Source: Agapetus fuscipes (taxonomy: Eukaryota; Arthropoda; Insecta; Trichoptera; Glossosomatidae). Taken from it: a stretch of DNA of 64,000 nt. Of the stretch, positions 1-12,500 are shown piece after piece. The position numbers and the translations under genes were made by a program. The DNA is taken from positions 12,275,960-12,339,959 of the forward strand of contig OX637333.1 in NCBI GenBank assembly GCA_951799405.1, in the 5' to 3' direction. The stretch's first letter is position 1. Every line of letters starts with the position of its first letter. The notes under the pieces were generated by a model. It was not told where the DNA came from, did not search any database, and saw only the letters and a program-made list of their open reading frames with translations.

Positions 1-285
1 ATTTGAATTAATAATTTATATTTACTGTTATTCATGTAAAAAAAGAGTTTAAGCGCCAATAAACTTTATTTTGTTTAGTATTTATTAAATTGCTCATTTT
101 TTATTAAAAAAAAACTGATGAAAAAAATTTTTATAATGATGGTTGAACTGTGTGTAGGATTTGCGCAGCGATAACAGCCATAACCACCCCACACGCCTGC
201 TTGGCGCCAGTCGGCCTCAAACGTCAAGCGGTCAAGCGTATTTGAAATTAACTGTTTTATTTTCACTATTATTGAAGAGTGCAGA
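1..285. repeat. Left arm of a long inverted-repeat pair
   Basis: This stretch is the reverse complement, with scattered mismatches, of 2690-2968. Shared landmarks are the run reading ACTGTTATTCAT, the string ATGATGGTTGAACTGTG and the GTCAAGCGTATTTGAAATTA block near 230. The two arms enclose about 2.4 kb. This could be one large element with long terminal inverted repeats or two copies of one repeat in opposite orientation. The outer end of this arm may lie outside the window, so no target duplication could be tested. Confidence 0.6.
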
Positions 286-299
286 GAGTAATGAAATCA

Positions 300-545
300 A
301 GAAGACTCCAGTGGCCGGACACGTAGCATGTGCAGAAGACTCCAGGATCATCAGAACTGTCTTGGATGGTGCCCCCTCAGGTGTTAATCACTTGGACGTC
401 CAAGGATGCGGTGGGCAGAGAACGTCGAAGCCAACGCCGAAGTTTTGGGAGTGAGGCGACCATGGAGGGAAGCAGCACAACGCAGAGTGGTGCAGGTGTC
501 CCTGAGCCTTGAAGGCTGTCGGCTGATGAGCCGAAGAAAGTGAAA
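300..545 (+). pseudogene. 3' fragment of an RTE-like LINE (C-terminus of pol)
   Basis: Broken frames on the + strand spell the C-terminal signature seen in many RTE-like elements: AGHVA..EDSRIIRTVLDGAPSGV, then in another frame the GRPRMRW-type motif region and WREAAQ, ending in SLSLEG before a stop. Two further copies of the same fragment lie on the - strand at 31718-31890 and 40815-41030. Frameshifts and stops show it is dead. Confidence 0.6.
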
Positions 546-1883
546 TTAAAGTGTATAGATTTCATATTATAAATATTTCCGGTCCTCAGGCCATCATCAG
601 GGGACAATCATCAGGGATCCAAAACTTTTGCAAGAAATAGTACAGAATGCCAGTGTCCTTGACAATATAGACAGGTGCCTATTTGATTGTTTACCTACTA
701 AATTTATTTTTGCCATATCATTTGTGTTTATTACATTGAGGTTTTTTTATTTATTTTTTTCTTTACACAGTGTGTATTTTTGTGATTGTATGACTAATCT
801 TTCTAGAATAAATAAATATTGTGCAAAATACAAGTGTTTTATTTTGATAGCTTTAAAGCAATAATAATAATATTAATAAATAATATCATGGCAGATAATA
901 ATATATGATTATAGTGGTGTGAGTGTACCCGCGTGCCGCGTGTATAATACACACATGCATACAAGATCATAGTCCAATACGCAGAATGTATGGAAGGGAA
1001 GTAAGAAGGCGAGGAAGGGGGGTTTCGAAGTACGTACCTACCCCTAAGCCATAGAGTAGCTTCTCTAAGTACCTATATACTCTGTGGTGACGCCGTCCGT
1101 TCTGTCAAAGTTTAAGTGATTTGTATTTTGTATTCATGTTACGAAATCACGCTTAATTAACTTTATTATCATCGTATTTTTTCGTTGATCCGCTTGTATA
1201 ATTAATATGAGTTATCACTCGCGTGAAAACGTACATTTTTGTAGCTACGTATTGTGAGGTTATGTGACATGGACTCTCGAACATTTTTGAATTTGAAACG
1301 TTTTCTCGGCAGCAAAATGTATAAGCCTTGTCTGGGACTGCCGTCATTAGCAACCAATAATAAAATATCTGCCTTTTTCCTAGAAACTCGGCTGTGTGAC
1401 GAGTGACGATACAGTTTTGTCGAAATGAATTCATGTGCTGACTTGATGTGAATTGATGTGTTCGGTAATCATTTCTCAATAATGGTTGTATAAAATAAAA
1501 AAGGGCTACTTTCTTGGTGGAGACTTTAATTTTCCAAGTATTTTGCTTTGTCCTTGCAATTTGCATGCACAGCATTCAATTTAGACAGTATTGAGGAATG
1601 ATGAAACCAAGTTATAGTAATATTTTATAAGATATTTATCATGTTTTGAAATAATAATATTGTTTTGTAAATTTATACCTACGTTAATAAATCTTTAAGA
1701 AATATAAAAAAAATGGTTTGATTTTGAATAACAGAGTATCCTTGAATATTAATATGAAGTAAATAATAATATACCGATAATAATACAGGCATAATAATAA
1801 TATGTATATAGGTATCATACAGCTAGGTATATATAGTAGTAATGTTGTTTTCTGGTCGCAGCAGGTGGCAGCACAAGTTATTA
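546..1883. other. Unannotated AT-rich DNA
   Basis: No gene or recognisable element was seen. A 140-codon open frame on the - strand (1153-1575) has no recognisable domain and unremarkable composition. The stretch lies between the arms of the inverted-repeat pair. Confidence 0.5.
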
Positions 1884-2057
1884 TGGGGCGTCCACACGCT
1901 TGCCAACCATTCACAAGTCAAGCGCACAGTGTGTCGTCTAGAACATGCTAGCTGGACAAAATTAGTCCATTAGACAAATTTTTGTCCAGCTAGCATGTTC
2001 TAGACGACACACTGTGCGCTTGACTTGTGAATGGTTGGCAAGCGTGTGGACGCCCCA
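1884..2057. mobile_element. Palindromic MITE, PIF/Harbinger-like, copy 1
   Basis: A 174-bp near-perfect palindrome starting TGGGGCGTCCACACGC and ending with its reverse complement, with a small loop around AAATTAGTCCATTAGAC. It is flanked on both sides by the trinucleotide TTA (1881-1883 and 2058-2060), which is the target duplication typical of PIF/Harbinger elements. There is no coding capacity. A transcript across it would fold into a hairpin with arms of about 80 bp. Confidence 0.85.
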
Positions 2058-2060
2058 TTA

Positions 2061-2313
2061 TAATCTATGTTAGGTACTTATGCTCAACGCAGGAGTGGCG
2101 CCTCTATTTACCGTACTCTGTGGTGTAGAGTACATTTCAAGGATCACAACCATATATTTTTTAAGTAGTAAAAATAAAGATATCATTGATAATTTTGAAA
2201 AATAAAATGCGGAGAATTTACAACCGCTAAAAAAGCAATGTAAACGGTTAGGGACATGTGTCGTCATTTTGACGACAAACGCCGCTGTCAAACCGACTAC
2301 CTAGGCCATTTTT
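2061..2313. other. Unannotated spacer between two MITEs
   Basis: Nothing recognisable was seen. A short open frame on the - strand (2070-2291) has no domain. Confidence 0.5.
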
Positions 2314-2316
2314 TGA

Positions 2317-2490
2317 TGGGGCTTCCACACGCTTGCCAACCCATCACAAGTCAAGCGCACAGTGTGTCGTCTAGAACATGCTAGCTGGACAAAATTAGTC
2401 CATTAGACAAAATTTTGTCCAGCTAGCATGTTCTAGACGACACACTGTGCGCTTGACTTGTGATGGGTTGGCAAGCGTTTGGAAGCCCCA
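2317..2490. mobile_element. Palindromic MITE, PIF/Harbinger-like, copy 2
   Basis: This is a second 174-bp palindrome, nearly identical to the one at 1884-2057, starting TGGGGCTTCCACACGC. Its flanks are TGA on both sides (2314-2316 and 2491-2493). The matching length and the independent 3-bp target duplication support two separate insertions rather than a local duplication. Confidence 0.85.
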
Positions 2491-2689
2491 TGACACCTAA
2501 ACTCCGAAGATCTGACGTCATATCCGCCCGAATAAAGCAATGACCTGTTTTAGCGGAAATGGAAAATACGCGAATTTTAAAGAGCTATAATTTAAAAACT
2601 AACGCACATATAATTTTTTAAAAAACGCAAGTGCATTTTAAAAAATATAGCCTACCATTTTATGAAATAAAATAAAAAAGTGCAAATAC

Positions 2690-2968
2690 CCTATTGCAGT
2701 GAAAATATAACATTTAATTTCAAATACGCTTGACGCATTGACGTTCACAGAGTTGACGTGAGTTGACGTTTGAGACGATCGACGGCGTCTAACAGGCCGG
2801 TGCTAAGCACAGTTCAACCATCATTAAATATATTATATTTATTATTCAGTTTTTTATAAAAAAAAAAAACAGTAATTTAATGAATAATAAACAATACAAG
2901 TTAATTAACACTTAAACTCTTTTTTTAAATGAATAACAGTAGGTAAATATAAATCATTATTTCAATTT
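2690..2968. repeat. Right arm of the long inverted-repeat pair
   Basis: Inverted partner of 1-285. The arm carries CAGTTCAACCATCATTAAAT and the AACAGTAGGTAAATATAAAT string that mirrors the opening bases of the window. It lies about 370 bp upstream of the start codon of the host gene. Confidence 0.6.
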
Positions 2969-3338
2969 TATTTACGCTCATTCTGATTTCAGTTAAAAAA
3001 AACCACCTCTTCTCCTTCCTCCTTACTCCTTCCCATTGTGCCCAAGTATGTCCACATCCAAGATGGATTCCAATATGGCTACCGATATTATAAAACAAGG
3101 TTACCAGTAGCAAAATACTAGTTAACGGGGTCTGGCTGAATCATAACCAATCATAACCTCTGTGATCATAACCCTACTTTAACGAATCTTTGGAACGCAG
3201 AATTATATGATTCAATTTATTATGTGTTTTATAATTTCCACAATAAATGTCCATTAAATAACCACAGTAAATGCAAAAAAAATATTAAGTGCATGCTTGC
3301 TTTTGGGGTTCGATTTTGAGAGCGAAGCTTAAAATAAA
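2969..3338 (+). promoter_or_regulatory. Upstream region of the PAXBP1-like gene
   Basis: This is the sequence between the inverted-repeat arm and the first start codon, so promoter and 5' UTR should lie here. Three imperfect copies of CATAACC occur around 3140-3170. No clear TATA box or initiator was identified, so promoter placement is inference from position only. Confidence 0.3.
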
Positions 3339-3537
3339 ATGTCGCTCTTTCGCAAACCAACGAAGCGAATGCAAAGGAGAGTTTTTACCAATGAAGATGA
3401 CGAGGAATTAAATGGAGAAGATGACGATGGTGGCATGAATATGGTGGCCCCGCCACCCCCTGTCATTAAGCAAAAGAAAAAGGAAAGCAGCGACCAATAC
3501 AAACCGAAACAAGCTTTGTTAAGTTTCGGCGACGAGG
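3339..3537 (+). CDS. PAXBP1: PAXBP1-like exon 1
   Basis: Codes residues 1-66 plus one base. It starts MSLFRKPTKRMQRR and holds an acidic stretch EDDEELNGEDDDGG, a proline run APPPP and the motif LLSFGDE. The donor is GAGG|GTATGT. The ATG is the first in frame and matches the family's short basic start. Confidence 0.93.
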
Positions 3538-6500
3538 GTATGTTTTGATCTAATATTACGGTAACTCTATCGCCATTGCACTATGGGTGGCCAGAACTTC
3601 TGCTACCTCTGTTTAATTTTCAGAGACGTCATCGACTGGTTGGAATCCTTCAGATAGAAAGTTGTCATGGCTGCAATAGATCCTACATGAAAACTATTCT
3701 TGTAAAGTATAAAAATGAATGTAGAAAGGGGCTGTCCATATATTACGTCATTCGCATTAAGAGTGGGGGGGGGGGGGGGGTCTGGTCTGCGGATGATGGC
3801 AAATGATGTACGAGTACCAAAAGTGACGTCGTTCTTGTAAATACCAATTTCTACAAAATACTCAAAATATTATGTAAGTAATATAACATTATTAATTATT
3901 AAGCTCATCCATTATTACAGCAAGAGGAGGGGGGAGGTCATTAGATAATGACTATAGGATGATTGTAAGTGGGGGGGGTCGAAAATCGGCCAAAATCGAT
4001 GACGTAATTTATGGACGGCCCCAAAGGACTGAAATTAATTTAATTACACTTGCCAGTTTTTGTAGGGGGCATCAGGGTAACAGCAACATCTTATGACTTC
4101 CATCAAGTTACTATAGCGATATGATCACTGCGGAGTTAGGAAGCCAAGTTAGCCCACAAGTATAGGTTACAAACTGTTACTAAATAAAATGAACAGTAAG
4201 GTATTATAAGTTTGTATATGGAACAATAATGTTTATGGAATTGAAAAACATGAATAACGGTAGTAAATATTGTTAATAAAGTAACGGGGCTATTCTTAGA
4301 CATTTAAGTCTTTTTGTTGTTGTGAAGAATATCATGATAACCAGGTTTCTTCAATGAATTGGCAACATACTTCCACAGCATTTCAAGGCCGGAGCCTCTT
4401 GTGTTGAAAATTCACACAAATTTTCCTTTCCTTCTTTCTTTACAGTTTGTAAGATCCACACCTATTGTGCAGGTTTGTTTTCACGTATTATCAAATCTCC
4501 ACCTAACGTGCTAATTTGATTTTTTCTTTTTTCCTTTCCTCTACACCAGTGTTTTTCAACCTTTTTCATGACACGACCCCCCTAGTATAAAAAAATATTT
4601 CGCGACCCCCCACTCCTTTTTTTAATATATTTAATTTAATATAATAATTTAACTCTTATTGACTTTTTATTTAAGCCTCACAAATTCTATGTTGTATAAA
4701 AAAACTGAAGTTTTCTAGACTCTCGCGACCCCCCTACAGAGGCTCCGCGACCCCAGGGGGTCCCGACCCACAGGTTGAAAAACGCTGCTCTACACATATC
4801 TGGATGCTATCCATCTGTGTTGAATTTTAATGGTTTTAGAAGATTTCTTGGAAATAATTAAGGTGTGTACATTACGGTGGTCCAAAAATTTTTTTTTCGA
4901 ATGTTGGTGCTCCACAAGGCTTTTTTTGTTTCATATCGCTCCAGGTACCCCTCAGTAAAATTTGAAAAATATAAAAAAATATTTAGGGGTCGCGATGATT
5001 TGACACTTTTTTTAAATGGGATTTATAAGGAAACAAATTTCTCTCTGATGATTTTTATTTTATTTCATGAATTAAAATGATGTATAATTTAGATTGGTGA
5101 AGATAATAAGTTCGCATCTTTATTTCCCAAACATATGTTCAAAATGATGGATTTGGAAGCCACAGGGATTTTTTTCCTTTGTAGATCTACCACACGGAGG
5201 AGATACTGCTTCTATTGTTCGTTTTTTTTAATACTTGCATTAAATTTCGTGATTAATGCAATTCCACACTCTGCACAATCATTTGCTACTTTCATTTGGC
5301 GAGCTTTCTCTCTTATTTCGATATAGACTTCATCGGTAGGCCATTTTGACAGATCTTTAGCCAAAAATGCCGCTGATTTTTTCTCGTCCATTATTAATCA
5401 ATAAGTCAAACAGCGTAGCCATCCGTTGTGTGAAAAAATACTGTAACGAGCTATAAGAATCACTAGTTTTGCCATCTAGTCTCTGTAAAGCCTGTTGTTT
5501 AGGTGGTTTCTGCATATTTTGTACCATTTCTCTTTTGGAATCGAGACTTACTCTGAAATCGAACAATGAAAGTCCAATATAATGTTCGTAAAATTATCAA
5601 AGGTGGTGACGTAATGCTTTCAATGCAGTGTTACTAACATCCGTGTTTGGGTAATATTTTATTAGTGCAAAGAGATTTGCATCGTTTAGAGGAGCTCTTT
5701 CTGTCAATGGGGCCTCGTTCCAATAACGTCCATATACGAGACTCACTAACCAGCGCAATTCAGTGATGGATCGTTTTTCTGCCACGGTGAGAGTGAATTG
5801 CTCTTGAAATAAATATATTTTCAGACAAAAGATAGCTTTTGCCATCCAACGAGCCTGGTGTAAGGCACCGGGTACACAAAATTTTCTTCGCGGAGTTGAC
5901 AAAGTTCGGCAGCAGCAAATAAATTGTCATTACCAAGTCAAAAAAAATTGTTGCTCTATTTCCGGCCATTTCTGTTGAAAACGTTTTAATAAACCGATAT
6001 CTGGTCCACTACTAGATCCAAACAATGATTTGAAAACATCAGATAGGATCACTTCTAAAACATGGTATTGACAAGCAATCCAAAAAAGATCTTTCCCTAG
6101 GGGTTTTTCAATCAAAGAGCATGCATATTCAACCCAGTGTTAGAAGCAGTCGTATCAAAGCAAAGTCCATGTACTTGAGTTTTTAATTCCCACTCATCTA
6201 GAACTTTCAAGCAACCGTCAGTTTGTTCTTGTCCAGTTACCCTTTTGATTTGCGGTGTTGCTAAAAGTTTTTCCGTTCCGCCGCCAGTGACAAGGACGGC
6301 CACTCTGTCAACTTTTTCAGTTCCACCACTATGTTAGGCAATAGTTTACTATGTCAATGCAAAACAAGTGGACTTTGCAGAGAGAGTGTTGCCATATCTG
6401 ATTCCAAAACAACCTGACGTACCTAACTTCTCTTACGGCGAATTGTGCTGCGTGATAAAGATATATCTGTTACTTGTGTGCCCAAAGTCTGAGCCACGGA

Positions 6501-9500
6501 CCCGATTACAAACATTGCATTCCGATCAGATAGATTGACTCGATAAATAATTGTCATAACATCTTTGCTAAGTAACAGTGAGACTTTCTTAGGCTTTATG
6601 ATATCAGTGCAAGTAGAAGTAAAAGGAAAGTAAACTTATAATCGATTATTACAATAATAATTCAGCATTAGCTAAATAATTGGTAATTTTGCTATAAAAA
6701 AAAATCGTTTAATTCATCACGACCTCTAAATGTGCTTCTATGAATCTGATTTTTGGTACACTTATTATTTTTAGATAAAGGAACAAAAAAAGCCTTGTGG
6801 AGCGGGTAAAATTAAACTTTTTTTTTTTTCATACTAGCTTGGACCACCCTAGTGTACATAGAGTGGAGCGATTTGCCTTTTTGCATTTTGAACAAAAACA
6901 CGTACCTACCGTAAAAAAAGTGCATTTTTCAAATTTACTAATTATATACCAGAGGCCCATGGCTATTTAACATAGTCATGGACAAGTGTGTCAGAGATGC
7001 TAGACTTAATGATTGTGGATTGATGATAGGAGAGAGCAAAGTGAGTGTTCTACTGTATGCAGATGATGCAGTTCTTGTATCTGATTCAGCAGTAGAATTG
7101 CAAACAATGCTCTCTAGATTGAATGAAGCTTTGTTAGGTAACCATCTGAAGTTGAATGCAAGTAAGACGAAAGTATTGATTTTTGAAAGAGATGATGAAA
7201 GTATGAATTATGAATTTAAAATTAATGGAATGAATGTTGATGTCGTAAATGAGTTTGTATACCTGGGAAGTAAGTTTGAAAAAGATGGAAGAATGACAGG
7301 TGAATTTGAAAGAAGAGTAATAAAGGGCAGGTGTGTACTGGGTGCCACAGCTTGTATCGCCAAAAATCAAAACATATCTAAAAATGCTCGATTGGCGGTA
7401 CGCAGTGGCATACTTTTACCCACCTTGATGTATGGAAGCGAGGCCTGGACGGTGAATGAAAGTGAAATTAGTAAAGTCCATACTGTTGAAATGGACTTTC
7501 TAAGAAGTATGATTGGGAAAAAATGGAGTGACAGGGTGAGGAATGATTTTGTAAGAGAAGAATGTGGTGCAAGAGAAAGTGTGAAAGTGAAGATTAAAAG
7601 AAGTTTGTTAAGATGGTTTGGGCATATGGAGAGAATGAATGAGGAAAGACTGACGAAGAAAGTATATGTTGGTAGAATAGATGGATGTCGTGGTAGAGGA
7701 AGACCGAGAAAGGTATGGATGGACCAAATATCCGAAATTGCGAATGAATGGAATATCCAGAGTCATAATAAAAGAAGAGCTTGTATGAAGAAGGTTATGA
7801 CTCTGGAAGAAATGAAAGAAGTATGTAAGGATAGAAAGAAATGGCGGTTGATCTGTGATGTTGGCGGCTGGGGTTTGTTGAAGTAAAATTGTTTTTTTTA
7901 TGTCCATGTATATATCTATTGTTATTTATTGATTTTAAAAAATGTAATTTGTGATGTATGTTCCTTGACTTATAGGTTGTTATGCGGCTGACCACCCATA
8001 CTGTAAAAATTGGTTCACTTTGCCAATGTCACCCCTGTTTCAGGGAAGGACGGCAAGAGTTGCAAGGCTTATGTTCATTTGAGATTGGGTTTTATATTGT
8101 AGGTCCACATGCGGTATGTGTTAGCGCGAAATTATACATATCTGCTTGTGGGAATGCATTTAATATAAAACTTAAATGATATATATCTTTGCAGCTTAGA
8201 TTAGATTAGATTAGATTAGTACATGTTTCAAGTTAGATGCTTTTAAAAAAATATTTTGTTATGTCACAATCCCCTGCTTTCAGTGGAGGACGAAGGCGAG
8301 ATATTCCGCGTGAAGAAGTCCTCGCATTCCAAGAAGCTGTCCAAGCGCCGGGAGCGCCCCCCGCCTCCCCTCGGGGCTGCGGCCCCTCCCCCGCCCGCTC
8401 CCAGTCTGGCTTCAGCGCCCCCAGAGAATCCGCCCGCTAATAACAGTAGGGATAATGATACATTGCATAAGGTATTTCAAATCTAAATACGAAACAACAT
8501 AGTATTATTGTATTGTAACTGCACTCCAGTGTATCTAACTCCAGGCTCGGAATGTTTGCTGTTGCGTAAGTATGTTAAAGAACCAGCGAGTAGAAAAGAA
8601 ACTTTGCAATGGCCAATGGATAAAGCAAATAGTAACATAAACCACAGCACTTATAGATCACTGAACATATGCCTCTTCTATATCTCTCCAGGCATCTGCA
8701 TCCAGTAACCAGCAATCCTGTTCATGTTGTCTGATCATTGTGTTAGAGACCTTCCTCTACTTCTTCTGTCGTCGCTAACTTTCCACTCCACTATCCTCTT
8801 GGTTATTGAATCTGGCAACATGCCCTGCCCATGACCACTTCTGCTCGAACATCATTGAACATCATTGCTGACAATTTTCAGTAGTAGTACAGCTGTGCAA
8901 CTCATGTTTTTGATTTCAAAATATCTCCAAATAAATAGAACATCTCCTGTATTAAAGATTTTAAGTTATGATTACGGTCGTTAGACATTTTAAAGAATGA
9001 AAAAACGGAAGTAAAATTCACGGTCTAAACTAAATAAAAATGAAAAAAATTACAATCAGTCCTCAGGCTCCCAAGGAGTTATTCAATTGAACACCAATTA
9101 TTAATAATGAACAAAGGTCTAATTATTCATTATTTCAATAGTTGCTTTATTTAAAAATATATTTACATACATGGACATACTGTTGAAATGGACTTTCTAA
9201 GAAGTATGATTGGGAAAAAACGGAGTGATAGGGTGAGAATGCTTTTGTAAGAGAAGAAGGTTGTGCAAGAGAAAGTGTGAAAGTGAAGATTAAAAGAAGT
9301 TTGTTAAGATGGTTTGGGCATATGAAGAGAATGAATGAGGAAAGACTGACAAAGAAAGTATATGTTGGTAGATTATATGGATGTCGTGGTAGAGGAAGAC
9401 CGAGAAAGGTATGGATGGACCAAATATCAGAAATTGCGAATGAATGGAATATCCAGAGTCATAATAAAAGAAGAGCCTGTATGAAAAAGGTTATGACTCT

Positions 9501-12500
9501 AGAGGAAATGAAAGAAGTATGTAAGGACAGAAAGAAATGGCGGTTGATCAGTAATGTTGGCGGCTAGGGTTTCTTAAATTGGAATTTATTTTCTGTTTAG
9601 TTTTGATGTAGTTTTGATGATAGTATGTAGTAGTTATGTAATATCAAAAAACAAATAGATAGAAGTAAAATTTCTCATTGAGACACAGATTTCTCCTCCC
9701 TCCGATGATAACCACCTTCGCTGCCCAGGTTACATCCTCGAGAGCAATTTCAAACCCAAAAGTGGTGTCTGTGTCTATGCACATTCCAGCTTAGACTGCA
9801 CACGACTGTATAACATTGAGGATTCCCGTTTTAATACATTGTGGGTGCGTGTGCATATATCTTCTCTTATCAGATTATATATTTTTTAAAGTGTTATAGA
9901 TAATTAACATCATAGATAACTTATAATTAATTAGATATTAAATAATTATACATTATTTTTAAAGATATGCATGCGTATACCGCTCCCCTAACTCGAGTAC
10001 ATCAGACACATCTTCGCTGTTTGAGTACTTAGAACAATCTGTGGCTACTCTTTGGCTTCGTCACCCATCCGCGGAGATCGTGATCCTCGGGGACTTTAAT
10101 GTCCACAATGTTTCATGGTTGAAATTTTCTGGATCCACGGACTCCACCAGAACTTTGGCTGAACACTTTGCAAGCTTTCGCAGCTTGTCCCAGCTTGTTT
10201 CTGATCCAACAAGAATCCCCGATGCTTAAAGGCATCGTTCCAACCTCCTTGACTTATATCTTACAAATAAACCACATGGGTATAAGGTAAGGGTCACGGC
10301 CGCTCTCGGATCATCTGATCACTGCCTGGTGACAACGTCCACTTCTGTCACTTCACCCCGCCCACTGCTCGAGAAGACCAGTAGGAAAATGTGGCATTAT
10401 AGTCGGCCAACTGGGACGGCTTAAAGAAATACTTTAAAGATCTTCCTTGGAACAAAATTTGCAATGAACATAATGACCCCTCTTCATGTTCTAACGAACT
10501 CGTTAAGTTAGTCCAATGTGGAATGGAAAACTTCATTCCATCTACAAAAAAACCCTTGCGGTCTAAAACCAATCCTTGGTTTAAGAATGCTCGGTTGCGG
10601 TCAAAAGCAAAAATTCTGCGTATCAAACATTGACCAAATCAAACACCACTGCAAATAAAAAAGCCTTCAACAAAGTGTCCAAAGAGTGTAAAGCCACCAT
10701 TAATAGAGCTAAACTTGATCACGACTTCAGAATAAGCCAAAAACTTTCCGCCTGTCCCAGCTGAAATCGATCTTTCTGGTCTTTATCTGCTCTGATTAGT
10801 CGTAACTTTTGCGCTTCGTCCTTTCCTCCTCTAACTAAGCCTGATGGCACATTAGCCCACTCCGGTCCGGACAAAGCTAATCTTCTGTGTACTTTGTTTG
10901 CCAATAATTCCACACTTCACGAAAATGGCAAATCGCCTATATCAATTCCCCATAGCGGCTCCTTTATGGAGATGCCCAAAATAACACACACAGATGTGCT
11001 CACTGCTCTAAAAGGGTTAGATACACACAAATCCAGCGGCCCTGATGGTATTCCAGCCTTAGTATTAAGAAACTGCGCAAATGAACTAGCTCCATCCCTT
11101 TATAAACTGTACAAACTGTCCCTTGGATGCTATACCGTGCCTTCTAACTGGAAGGTTGCAACCGTTCATCCCATCCCCAAGAAGGGAATTCGCTCTGACC
11201 CTGCCAATTATCGTCCAATCGCAATCACTTCCTTACTTTCAAAAGTCATGGAAAGGATCATAAACGACAAGTTTATGGAATATCTGGAAACCCATAAACT
11301 GCTTAGCGACCACCAATACGGTTTTCGCCGTAACCGCTCCAGTGGTTCCACCTTCTCACTTATGTCACACACGTCTGGGGCCGACGCCTCGATCTTATGG
11401 GCGAAACACAAGCTGTTGCTTTTGATATTTCCAAAGCTTTTAATAGAGTTTGGCACTCCAGCCTCCTTAACAAATTGTCATCATTTGGACTTGCCCTTCT
11501 CCTTATAGAATGGATATCCAGCTTTCTAAAAGACAGATCTATCCAAACTGTCATCGATAGTAGTAAATCAGCCCTGCTACCAATCAATTCCGGTGTCCCC
11601 CATGGATCCGTCTTGTCTCCGACACTTTTTCTTATGCACATCAATGATTTACTATCCTGTGCTCCTATCCACTGCTATGTCAATGACAGTACAATACATG
11701 ACGGTTTCTCTTTTACAAAGCCCCCAAATAGTTCAGCGATATCTATTGCTTGTGAATCATTAGCTTCAAAGATCAATACAGATCTCAGGGCTGTCAGCCG
11801 TTGGGGCACTGACAACCTTGTAGAGTTCAACATAAAAAAGACTCAAGCATGTCTGATATCCTTAAAGAGGATTCCAAACAACTATCTCCCAACTTTCGAC
11901 AATGTCTCCATCTCTAACCATGAACACTTGAATCTTCTTGGTGTTTCTCTGTCATCAGAGTTAAAATACCATGATGCTATTGAGTCTCGCACAACTTCCG
12001 CTTTCCGGCGACTTGGCATATTATACAGAGCCCGTAGGTTTTTTACTTCAGCCCAGTTATTGACTTGTATAAATCCCAAATCCGCCCCATTATCGAGTAT
12101 GGCAGCCATCTCTGGGGTGGTATGTCCAAGAAGTTGAGTGACCAACTTGATTCTGTGCAAAGGAGGGCAGTGAGGTTGATCAATGATCCTTCTCTGACAT
12201 CCGATCTGCAGCCGCTCCAGCACAGAAGAAAAGTTGGAATGCTCAGTCTTTTTTTTATCAATATTACCACGGAGCTTGTTCTAATGAGCTCCATTCATTA
12301 ATCCCTCCCCCTTGCATTTCAGAAAGGGAAACTCGTAGTACGACTCTCATTCATCCCTTTGCAGTCGATCTCAAAACTATGAGAACTTGGCGTTTTCATG
12401 ACTCATTCCTTTGCCAAACTGCCCGTTTATGGAATGGTCTACCAGTATCTGTGTTCCCTTCCCAATTTAATCCGGTTTTATTCAAAACCAACATCAATCA

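Noticed and set aside
1153..1575. 140-codon frame on the - strand
   Set aside because: No recognisable motif, no splice context and random-looking composition.
8284..8471. Exon 2 frame starting at 8237 as a separate short gene
   Set aside because: The alternative frame is a shadow; the frame continuing from exon 1 gives the conserved FRVKKSSHSKK block.
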